The position numbers and the translations under genes are program-made. This document shows, in pieces, positions 1 through 7,044 of a stretch of DNA of 38,958 nucleotides. Origin of the DNA: Nitrospirota bacterium (GTDB lineage Bacteria > UBA2233); the NCBI GenBank assembly GCA_011620345.1, contig WOZJ01000037.1, positions 1 through 38,958 of the forward strand, given 5' to 3'. The notes under the pieces were generated by a model, which saw only the letters and a list, made by a program, of their open reading frames with translations, was not told the DNA's origin and made no database searches. Positions within the stretch are counted from its first letter, which is position 1; each line of letters starts with the position of its first letter.

Positions 1-52
1 TCATCCACTTGAGCCAGGGAGATTCGGGGGGTGCAGACGGAGCGCTGGCCAT
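1..52 (-). CDS. emrB: EmrB-type MFS drug transporter, N-terminal fragment
   Basis: Only the first 17 codons lie in the window (MASAPSAPPESPWLKWM), read leftwards from an ATG at 52-50, four bases after the stop of the EmrA-like gene. A short proline-rich leader followed by a W-L-K-W-type entry to a first membrane helix is typical of DHA2-family EmrB proteins. The order tolC - emrA - emrB is a standard operon for a tripartite multidrug pump. The assignment rests mainly on context because no transmembrane segment is visible yet. The ribosome binding site is weak, so translation may be coupled to emrA. Confidence 0.55.
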   Translation of the reverse strand, partial: MASAPSAPPESPWLKWM

Positions 53-55
53 GGT

Positions 56-1198
56 CTAGTAGTGAAACTCTTCGGCCAAACGGGTTCCTTCGGGAGCCCG
101 GTCCGGAATATGCTCCAGCCTTTCAGAGGTATCAGCAGTTGCCTTAACGCTTAGCCCTACCCGCAAAAGATGGTCTGGGTCGGTCTCGTCTAGCACAAAA
201 ATCCTTACAGGAAGCCTTTGTACAACTTTGACCCAGTTACCCGTGGCGTTTTCAGGAGGAAGGAGCGAGAGCGCAGCGCCCGTCCCCGACTGCAGGCTTT
301 GGACGACCCCGTGGAAAACCTTGCCAGGGTAGGCGCCCACCTCTACCTCTACGGGGTTGCCGACACGTATGTTCTTAAGCTGGGTTTCTTTGTAGTTGGC
401 CTCGATCCATATTTCTTCATTACGGATCGGAAGAATGGCCATTAAGGGCTGCCCGTAGTTTACCTTGTTGCCTACCTCGACATTCTTGCTCGTGATGTAC
501 CCGTCCGTCGGGGCATAAATATTCGTATAGGCAAGGTTTAGGGTAGCCTGACTTTGCTGCTGCCTTGCCTCACGCACGATCGAACGCTCTTCGGGCGAGG
601 TCGTCAGATCTCCGCCCAAGTCCGCGATCGCTTGGTTGAGCATTTCCTCCGCGTTCTTGACGCGGGCATCCGCGACTTCGAGGTTAGTCTTGGCGTTATC
701 GTACTGCTGTTCGGGGATAACCTCGGTTTCGAAAAGGTATTTATAGCGCTCATAGTCTTTCTTGGCCATGTCGTACTGGGCCTTGGCAAGGTTTAAACCC
801 GCCTTTGCCGCATCCACGGATGCGTATTTTTGCTGAACGATTTCAATCTGGCGCCTGTGGGTGGCCATGGCCCGTTTGAGTGCCACCTCGTAATCGGTCG
901 GGTCTAGGCGGACGAGGAGCTGCCCTTTTTTAACGAGGTCGTTGTCGTCAACGTACACCCCGACGACAGTGCCCGAAACCCTTGGCGCAATTTGATGGAT
1001 GTGGGTGTGGACATAGGCGTCATCAGTCGAGACGTGCGTCCTCGACCAAATATACCACTGGGTGACGTATAACCCCGCGGCGATCAATACGGCCCCAATA
1101 ATTACCCATTTCAGGATCCGCTTAAATCGCGATGCGGGTCTTTTGGGGGCTTCTTCGGGTTCTTGTTCGCTTCCTTGATTTTGAGGCCTTTCTTCCAT
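56..1198 (-). CDS. emrA: EmrA/HlyD-family periplasmic adaptor of a multidrug efflux pump
   Basis: A 380-residue membrane fusion protein that would bridge an inner-membrane EmrB transporter and the TolC-like channel. There is a short charged N terminus, one membrane anchor at about residues 28-50 (WVIIGAVLIAAGLYV), then a biotinyl/lipoyl-like half (APRVSGTVVGVYVDDNDLVKKGQ), a long alpha-hairpin coiled coil at about 95-215, the second lipoyl half (VEVGNKVNYGQPLMAILP) and a beta-barrel with the EmrA-typical SLLPPENATGNWVKVVQRLP stretch. I chose the ATG at 1198 because an AGAGGA site lies about eight bases upstream. A start 30 bases further out would sit inside tolC. Only one base separates it from the tolC stop, so the two are cotranscribed. 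Confidence 0.9.
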   Translation of the reverse strand: MEERPQNQGSEQEPEEAPKRPASRFKRILKWVIIGAVLIAAGLYVTQWYIWSRTHVSTDDAYVHTHIHQIAPRVSGTVVGVYVDDNDLVKKGQLLVRLDPTDYEVALKRAMATHRRQIEIVQQKYASVDAAKAGLNLAKAQYDMAKKDYERYKYLFETEVIPEQQYDNAKTNLEVADARVKNAEEMLNQAIADLGGDLTTSPEERSIVREARQQQSQATLNLAYTNIYAPTDGYITSKNVEVGNKVNYGQPLMAILPIRNEEIWIEANYKETQLKNIRVGNPVEVEVGAYPGKVFHGVVQSLQSGTGAALSLLPPENATGNWVKVVQRLPVRIFVLDETDPDHLLRVGLSVKATADTSERLEHIPDRAPEGTRLAEEFHY

Positions 1199-1199
1199 G

Positions 1200-2636
1200 C
1201 TAGCGATCCTCTCGTTCGATGCCTTCAAGGGCTTTGGTATGGGTTAGCGTTTTCACGTCGTTCGGGTAGCGTTTGGCGAATTGGGCTTCAAACATACCAA
1301 TTGCCCGTTGCAAGTTGAGCAACGACACTTCGTAATCGTACGTCTGGACGACGAGCCGGTTTCGTGCGGCAATCAGCTGCGTCAAGGTTTGCTGGACATC
1401 AAGGCTTGAGGCGACGCCCGCCCTGTATTGTTTGGATGTCAAGTCGTGGTTTTCCCTGGCAAGCTCGACTTCTCTGTTTAGCGTCCGCAGGTTTTGCCGC
1501 AGTGTATCGATGTTGAGCTGCGCGTTGACAATCTCCACCTCGATATCTTTCTTGGTCCTTTCGTAATCGAGCCTAGCTTGAATCATTTCCCTGGCTGTGC
1601 TCTGAAGGTCAAAAAACCGTGTCCCTGCATCGAGGATGGGGATGATGACGCGGAACATGACGGCGTAGCTGTCGGTTAGCTCTGTTGGGTTTTCAGGGTC
1701 GATGCCAAGATAGCTGACATCGACCGCGAGTATCGGATGGAACCTGCCCCAGACTTGCCTGCGGGACCACTTGGATACTTCGAGCGCAGAAAGCCTGGCC
1801 TTTAAATCGTCCCGGTTAACCAAGGCGGCCCGGTAAAGCGCCTCGATTGGCTGCTGGGACTTAGAAGGCCTGGGCGAAAGCGCCGCCTGGGGCAAAACCT
1901 CGAGGTTTTGATAGTCTTGAATGCCAGCCATGCGGCCTAGGAGCTTTTTGGCGGCCAACAGGTTGTTTCTGGAGGAAACGAGCGATTGCTCGACCTCGGA
2001 CTTTTGGACTTCGGCCCTGAGGACATCCGTTTTGGTGACCGTTCCCGCCCGGTAACGCTCGCGTGCGTCCGCGAGCGTTTGGACGGCGAGCCTTAAATTA
2101 TCCATAGCAACCTCGACGAGTGCCTTCGCCTTGAGGACCTCGTAGTAGTCCCTTGCCACGGAAAACAGCAGCTCTTTGACGAGGAACGCATAATTTTCCC
2201 GCGCAAGGCGCATGCCCTCTTTGCCTTGTCGTAAAGCCGGGTAGAACTCGCCCCGGTACATCGGCTGCGTAAGCGTAACGCGCCTTCGCCAGGTCTCATC
2301 GGGGACGAAGGACAACGTTTCGGTTTCTGGCAAGGCGAGGCTTATTTCCGGGTGGATGTAGGTGAAGCTCTGCTCGTAAGCGAGGGTCGGCAAGAGGAAG
2401 GAAAACGCACGGTTTTTGTCGATCCTGGCTCGTTCAATGTTTTCGTACGAGATCTTGGGGTCTTCATGGGTTTTGAATGCGAGCCCTATCGCCTCTTCGA
2501 GCGTAAGGGTTTTCGCAAACGAAGTACCCCCAAAAAACCCTAAAGGCAGCGCGGCAAAAAAGCAGACGAGCAAACCTTTTCGAAGCTCAAAAAGAGGACG
2601 CCAAATTTGCAGCAAATCCCATACAGCGTGATCCAT
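1200..2636 (-). CDS. tolC: TolC-family outer membrane efflux protein
   Basis: A 478-residue outer membrane channel. The start at 2636 (MDHAVWDLL) is preceded by a GGAAGG site. Longer upstream in-frame starts would overlap the divergent ABC permease gene and are rejected. The N terminus has a positively charged stretch (LRKG) and a hydrophobic segment ending in GTSFA, a plausible signal peptidase cut before KTLTLEEAIGLAF. Two OEP repeats follow, each with long helices and typical motifs such as YYEVLKAKALVEVAMDNL and ENHDLTSKQYRAGVASSLDV. It opens the tolC - emrA - emrB operon. The exported drug or compound cannot be told from the sequence. Confidence 0.9.
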   Translation of the reverse strand: MDHAVWDLLQIWRPLFELRKGLLVCFFAALPLGFFGGTSFAKTLTLEEAIGLAFKTHEDPKISYENIERARIDKNRAFSFLLPTLAYEQSFTYIHPEISLALPETETLSFVPDETWRRRVTLTQPMYRGEFYPALRQGKEGMRLARENYAFLVKELLFSVARDYYEVLKAKALVEVAMDNLRLAVQTLADARERYRAGTVTKTDVLRAEVQKSEVEQSLVSSRNNLLAAKKLLGRMAGIQDYQNLEVLPQAALSPRPSKSQQPIEALYRAALVNRDDLKARLSALEVSKWSRRQVWGRFHPILAVDVSYLGIDPENPTELTDSYAVMFRVIIPILDAGTRFFDLQSTAREMIQARLDYERTKKDIEVEIVNAQLNIDTLRQNLRTLNREVELARENHDLTSKQYRAGVASSLDVQQTLTQLIAARNRLVVQTYDYEVSLLNLQRAIGMFEAQFAKRYPNDVKTLTHTKALEGIEREDR

Positions 2637-2698
2637 GCTTGCCTTCCGTGATAGACTAGGTTCGGCTGGCTTGAACAAAAACATCCAAGGAACCAGCG

Positions 2699-4537
2699 GT
2701 GCGAAATGTAAAGAGTTCTGCCTCTCCAAGAATGAATCTCTTCGAGCAAGCGATAGTCTTGTACCGAGAGAAGCGAACCAAGGCCCTCTTTGTTGGTCTT
2801 TTTCTAGCGCTGATGGTATCGTTGCCCTTTTTGGCCAGGACGCTCCCTTTTTTTCGTTTTTCTTCTGTTCCCATCGCGGACCTCCGATCCCTCCCGTCGT
2901 TCGCATTCTTTTCTTTGCTCAGGCTATTGCTTGCGCTTGCCCTATCCTTTCTCTTTTCTTTGATCTACGGAACGCTGGCAGCCAAAAACCGTGCATTAGA
3001 AAAGATTTTAATCCCAACCCTGGACATTCTGCAATCCGTACCGGTTTTAGGGTTTTTTCCTGCGGCAATATATTTTTTCGTGAAAATCGGCGGGGAGTCA
3101 CGCCTTGGCGTCGAAATGGCCTGCATTTTCTTGATTTTCACTTCGCAGGCCTGGAACATGACGTTTGGCGTGTACGAGTCGATCAGAGGAATTCCAAAAG
3201 AAATCGATGAAGCCTCGAGGCTGTTGGGTATCCGAGGGTTCAGCTATTTCCGAAGGGTGTTGTTCCCGGCTTGCGTCGTAAAGCTGGTGTACAACGCCAT
3301 GCTTTCCTGGGCGGCAGGATGGTATTTTTTGATCGCGTGCGAAATTTTGGCCATTGGCCCGGTTTCTTTCAGGCTGCCTGGTCTAGGAAGTTTTATCAGC
3401 GAAGCGACACAGCAGGGGCGGCTGGACTTGTTGGCCGCAGGAATCTCCGTGCTGGTCATGCTGGTCGTTATCATGGATGTTTTGTGCTTTCGGCCTCTTG
3501 TCGTGATCTCCGAGAAGTACAAGCTCGAGTCGCAAAGTTCGAGCGAGGAATCGGAAGAATCTTACGCCTTGGATTTTTTCAGACGACTTAAGAATGCTGT
3601 CAAAGACAAGGCCTCCGCTCTAACAAAAGGGCTTCAAGATCGCCACTGGCTCAAAGCGGGACATCGCTGGAGCAAGGCAAGCCTTCGGATCCTCAGGGGA
3701 GGGCTGGGACGAATGCGGGCCAAAGAATTGCCCAAAGCTTATTTACCCCTCGAGATGTTGAAAAAAGGAAGGATTGGCCTCGAAATCGCCGCTTTCTCCT
3801 TGTTAGGCGGTGGCGTTCTATTTGGCCTGGGATACGGCATTTACCGGTGGATTCTTATGCTTGCAACGCAACCATGGCCCAAAGAGGTTCTAAGCCTACC
3901 GTTAGGGCTCCTACTCTCTTTTTGCAGGCTGCTCGTCGCCTTTGCCTTTTGTCTTGGGTGGACCCTCCCTGTGGCCTTCTTGGCGTCTCGCTCAAAACGC
4001 GTCCTCCGGTTTTCAGCTCGGGCATGCCAGATTCTAGCGGCTATTCCTGCTACGGCTTTCTTCCCGTTGTTTGTGGCCCTTGCCGTCAAGACGGGCGTTG
4101 GGATGGAGCTGGCAAGCATCCTGCTGTTGGCCACCGGAATGCAGTGGTACCTTTTGTTTAACTTGCTTGCAGGAGTTCGGGCTATCCCTCAAGACCTAAG
4201 GGAGGTCGCCCAAGTGTACGGAATTCGCGGGACTGGCTGGCTGCGGTTTTTTATTTTGCCATGCCTTTACCCCTCGTTCGTGACGGGGGCGATCACGGCC
4301 TTTGGAGGGGGGTGGAACGCGCTCATCATCTCAGAGTACGTCGTGTATAGGAGGGAAACTTACGTGCTCAAAGGGGTCGGTGCTCTTTTGGACCGGGGTA
4401 TTTACGATCTAGGAGACCCTGTTTTAATCAGCGTGAGCCTAGCCGCCATGATTACGTTCATTGTGCTGATGAACCGACTATTCTGGGCCCCGTTGTCTGA
4501 AAAAATTTCATCGCGCTATAGGCTTGAAGGGGGCTGA
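2699..4537 (+). CDS. Two-domain ABC transporter permease, NitT/TauT type
   Basis: A 612-residue inner-membrane protein holding two tandem binding-protein-dependent permease domains, so a single chain would form the whole transmembrane pore. Each half carries an EAA loop that docks the ATPase: DEASRLLGIRGFSYFRRVLF at about residues 170-190 and EVAQVYGIRGTGWLRFFILP near 500. The halves are joined by a charged cytoplasmic linker around residues 280-350 (SSSEESEES, then a basic stretch). The GTG start at 2699 follows an AAGGAA site. An ATG at 2732 is an alternative without a good site. The last base overlaps the next ATG. The family imports nitrate, sulfonates, bicarbonate or other small anions, but the substrate here is unknown and no binding protein is encoded nearby. 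Confidence 0.85.
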   Translation: MRNVKSSASPRMNLFEQAIVLYREKRTKALFVGLFLALMVSLPFLARTLPFFRFSSVPIADLRSLPSFAFFSLLRLLLALALSFLFSLIYGTLAAKNRALEKILIPTLDILQSVPVLGFFPAAIYFFVKIGGESRLGVEMACIFLIFTSQAWNMTFGVYESIRGIPKEIDEASRLLGIRGFSYFRRVLFPACVVKLVYNAMLSWAAGWYFLIACEILAIGPVSFRLPGLGSFISEATQQGRLDLLAAGISVLVMLVVIMDVLCFRPLVVISEKYKLESQSSSEESEESYALDFFRRLKNAVKDKASALTKGLQDRHWLKAGHRWSKASLRILRGGLGRMRAKELPKAYLPLEMLKKGRIGLEIAAFSLLGGGVLFGLGYGIYRWILMLATQPWPKEVLSLPLGLLLSFCRLLVAFAFCLGWTLPVAFLASRSKRVLRFSARACQILAAIPATAFFPLFVALAVKTGVGMELASILLLATGMQWYLLFNLLAGVRAIPQDLREVAQVYGIRGTGWLRFFILPCLYPSFVTGAITAFGGGWNALIISEYVVYRRETYVLKGVGALLDRGIYDLGDPVLISVSLAAMITFIVLMNRLFWAPLSEKISSRYRLEGG

Positions 4538-5298
4538 TGATGGGTCAGATCATCGTCTTTGAGAACGTGAAGAAAAGTTATACGTTCGACCACTCCAAGC
4601 GAACCGCCCTCCGGGATATCAATTTGAGCATCCAGGAGGGAGAAATTTTTGGAATCGTCGGGCCTTCTGGTTGTGGGAAAAGCACGATGCTGCGGCTGAT
4701 GTGTGGGCTGATCCAGCCTAACAAGGGGAGGGTATTGTTCAAGGGAATCCCGCTTGATGGGGTAAACCCTGCATGTTCCATGGTGTTTCAGTCCTTCGGA
4801 TTATTTCCCTGGCTGGATGTCCAGGAGAATATCGCCATTGCGCTCAAAGCAAAAGGCCTCCCCAAGGAACAAATCCGCAAGCGCGTGGAGTATTACATCG
4901 AGAAGGTAGACCTTAGCGGGTTTGAAGAGACCTACCCAAAAGAGCTTTCTGGCGGGATGAAACAAAGGGTTGGGCTTGCCAGGGCGCTCGCGGTCGAGCC
5001 GGAAGTGCTCTTGATGGACGAGCCTTTTTCGACGCTCGATATGCTCACGGCTGCGGCCTTGAGGGAGGAGCTCTTGGACATCCAGGCCAACGGCCAGCTT
5101 CAAACAAAAACCATAGTACTCGTGACCAACCAGATTGAGGAGGCGATCGAGTTGTGCGATAGGATCGTCATGCTCTATTCAAGGCCGGGCAGAATCTTGG
5201 GCGAATTCCATGTGGATCTAAAAAGACCTAGGGATCGCAAGAATCCGGCCTTTCAGGCCGTTGTAGATGAGGTATTCAACCGAATTGTAGTGGTCTAG
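4537..5298 (+). CDS. ABC transporter ATP-binding protein, NitT/TauT type
   Basis: The 253-residue ATPase that would power the preceding permease. Walker A is GPSGCGKST at 42-50, the Q-loop Gln is 85 (MVFQSFGLFPW), the signature LSGGMKQR is 137-144 and Walker B LLMDEPFSTLD is 158-168. The normally invariant H-loop histidine is absent: the motif that usually reads V-T-H-D-x-E-E-A reads VTNQIEEA, giving Asn198. Many relatives carry a fused AAA-associated C-terminal domain. Here the protein stops after the ATPase core and that domain is encoded by the next gene. The ATG overlaps the permease stop by one base and follows GAAGGGGG; a second ATG directly follows. Confidence 0.9.
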   Translation: MMGQIIVFENVKKSYTFDHSKRTALRDINLSIQEGEIFGIVGPSGCGKSTMLRLMCGLIQPNKGRVLFKGIPLDGVNPACSMVFQSFGLFPWLDVQENIAIALKAKGLPKEQIRKRVEYYIEKVDLSGFEETYPKELSGGMKQRVGLARALAVEPEVLLMDEPFSTLDMLTAAALREELLDIQANGQLQTKTIVLVTNQIEEAIELCDRIVMLYSRPGRILGEFHVDLKRPRDRKNPAFQAVVDEVFNRIVVV

Positions 5299-5305
5299 CA
5301 CGGCC

Positions 5306-5333
5306 TTGTCGAGGATTGGTATCCATCTATAAT
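5306..5333 (+). promoter_or_regulatory. Sigma70-type promoter for the AAA-associated domain gene
   Basis: TTGTCG (5306-5311), a 16-base spacer and a perfect TATAAT (5328-5333) lie in the 88-base gap between the ATPase stop and the next start. This would let the following gene be expressed separately from the transporter genes upstream. Confidence 0.6.
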
Positions 5334-5386
5334 GAGAGTTGATGCACGTTCGTCTCAAGAGAAATGTAGAAAGGAGAAGGGAGGAT

Positions 5387-5905
5387 ATGGACGACCCACC
5401 ACCATTTAGCCCGCTTCCCGTTGCTGGCATTACGCAGGTGCTCGGGCTTTTGGAAATTTTGGATGATCGAGGGGGCGGGGCGGACATCCACAGGCTGGCA
5501 AGAGATCTACACCACGAGCCGGGAGAGTTCTTGGATGTTGTCAGGGCGTCAGAAATACTCGGCCTGACGGAAACGCCGAAAAACCATGTCGTGCTGACGG
5601 AAGCGGGCAGGAACGTTTTGGAGGCGTCGATTTCCGAAAGGAGGCGTATACTGAAAGAGCGCATTCTCGCATTACCATTGGTGCAGTATTTTGTAGGGTA
5701 TTTGGAGCATAAAGGGGACCATTGCGCCGAAAAGGAAGACGTGCTGGAGGTGCTTGCCACGTTGTTCCCAGACCATAATCCCGAAGAGCAATTCCAAGTG
5801 CTCGTCGGGTGGGGCAGGTACGGGGAGATCTTTTGTTACGACATCGACACAGAAGAGTTCTCGCTGGACGAAGGGGATCCGCCATCGGAAATGCAGCCAG
5901 CGTGA
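5387..5905 (+). CDS. Stand-alone AAA-associated C-terminal domain protein (PF09821-like)
   Basis: A 172-residue soluble protein resembling the AAA-associated domain usually fused to the C terminus of NitT/TauT ATPases. It opens with LPVAGITQVLGLLEILDDRGG and has a winged-helix-like first half (LARDLHHEPGEFLDVVRASEILGL, then VVLTEAGRNVLEAS) and an acidic tail with WGRYGEIFCYD. The start at 5387 is chosen because GGAGAAGGGAGG lies immediately upstream; an in-frame ATG 48 bases earlier has no site. The role of this domain is poorly known; regulation of the transporter is a guess from its usual fusion partner. It has its own promoter and is followed 35 bases later by the amidase gene. Confidence 0.7.
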   Translation: MDDPPPFSPLPVAGITQVLGLLEILDDRGGGADIHRLARDLHHEPGEFLDVVRASEILGLTETPKNHVVLTEAGRNVLEASISERRRILKERILALPLVQYFVGYLEHKGDHCAEKEDVLEVLATLFPDHNPEEQFQVLVGWGRYGEIFCYDIDTEEFSLDEGDPPSEMQPA

Positions 5906-5940
5906 ACGTTCCCTCCGGTGTTTCTTTTAGAGGATAACCG

Positions 5941-7044
5941 ATGCGACGCTTTTGCCGGGTGTTGCCGCTTTTTTTCGTCCTCTTCGCGTTTTCGTGCAGA
6001 GAGGTCGGGCAAGGATTCCTAGCGGGCCAAGATGCCGGAGGCGTTCGGGTGGTCTCGGATGGGCCTAAGAAAGCGTGGGCCATTCTTCCCGAGGATGTTG
6101 AGCGTGGCTTTCGGGCCGCCTATCTGAAGGACGGGAGGACAGGGGGGCAAGGAAGGGTCGTGGTGCTCCTAGACGAAAAAAGAGGGCGGACTATTGGCTC
6201 AGTTTCCGCTATCAAGGAAAACAATTTTTTTCGGAGTATAGGGGTTTATCCGGTAGATTCTGGAAGAGTGGGGATATTTTTTGAGCCCGCGCGCCCTTTC
6301 GGCTTCCGTGTGCTGAGTGATCGGCTGTTCTTCTATACATGGTACGCGGATGCCTCGAGGCTTATTCGAGCCAAGCGTATTCTTATAGACCCTGGACATG
6401 GCGGCAAAGACCCAGGTGCCGTTGGGCCTGGGGGAACGCTCGAGAAAGACTTGACGTTAGCGGTTGGCATGGTTCTGGCACAAAAGCTCAAAAAGGCCGG
6501 CTTCGTCGTTGGCTTCACGCGAAACCAAGACATGTACGTACCCTTGGAAGAAAGGGCGAGGATGGCTCAAGCCTTCGAAGCGGACCTCTTCGTGTCAATC
6601 CATACAAACGCAAGCACGGATCCACAACAGAGCGGCATAGAGGCCTACATCGTAGGGGAACCTACCGACAAGAGTGCCTCTTGGGTGGCTATCCGTGAAA
6701 ACGATGGATCTAAGCCAAAGCCAAAGGAGCTGAGGGCCATTGTCGAGGGTTTAAGGGCGGGCGTGACTCAGGCCCTCTCCCGTCGGCTAGCTTTCTTGGC
6801 CATAGGCCAGATTGCGGGCGAACTTCTTAAAGAAGGCCCTAGGCCGATTGGGGTCAAGCAGGCGCCGTTTGTCGTCCTTCATGGACTTGACGTCCCGGCT
6901 TTTTTGCTTGAGGTCGGGTTTCTTACCAACCCGCAGGAGGAATCCAGGCTTTGCTCTAAAGCATTTCAAGAACGGACGGCAAGAGCCTTAGTGAAGGCGA
7001 TAGAGGTGCTAAAAGACGACGATGCTTGGCTTAGAAAGCTTTGA
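5941..7044 (+). CDS. N-acetylmuramoyl-L-alanine amidase (Amidase_3)
   Basis: A 367-residue zinc amidase that cuts the bond between muramic acid and the peptide stem, usually for daughter-cell separation. The N terminus is an export signal (MRRFCRVLPLFFVLFAFSC); the cysteine after AFS could be a lipid attachment site, though the lipobox is imperfect. Residues about 35-140 form a beta-rich AMIN-like region. The catalytic domain begins at about 142: RILIDPGHGGKDPGA with the first zinc His, TLEKD with the Glu ligand, FVSIHTNAS with the second His, and the catalytic Glu in FLLEVGFLTNP. The start follows AGAGGAT. The gene overlaps glnD by 23 bases. Confidence 0.9.
   Translation: MRRFCRVLPLFFVLFAFSCREVGQGFLAGQDAGGVRVVSDGPKKAWAILPEDVERGFRAAYLKDGRTGGQGRVVVLLDEKRGRTIGSVSAIKENNFFRSIGVYPVDSGRVGIFFEPARPFGFRVLSDRLFFYTWYADASRLIRAKRILIDPGHGGKDPGAVGPGGTLEKDLTLAVGMVLAQKLKKAGFVVGFTRNQDMYVPLEERARMAQAFEADLFVSIHTNASTDPQQSGIEAYIVGEPTDKSASWVAIRENDGSKPKPKELRAIVEGLRAGVTQALSRRLAFLAIGQIAGELLKEGPRPIGVKQAPFVVLHGLDVPAFLLEVGFLTNPQEESRLCSKAFQERTARALVKAIEVLKDDDAWLRKL

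Noticed and set aside
2635-3210. A 191-codon plus-strand frame overlapping the start of the permease gene
   Set aside because: It lies in another frame over the permease, whose EAA motifs and hydrophobic segments show which frame is real.
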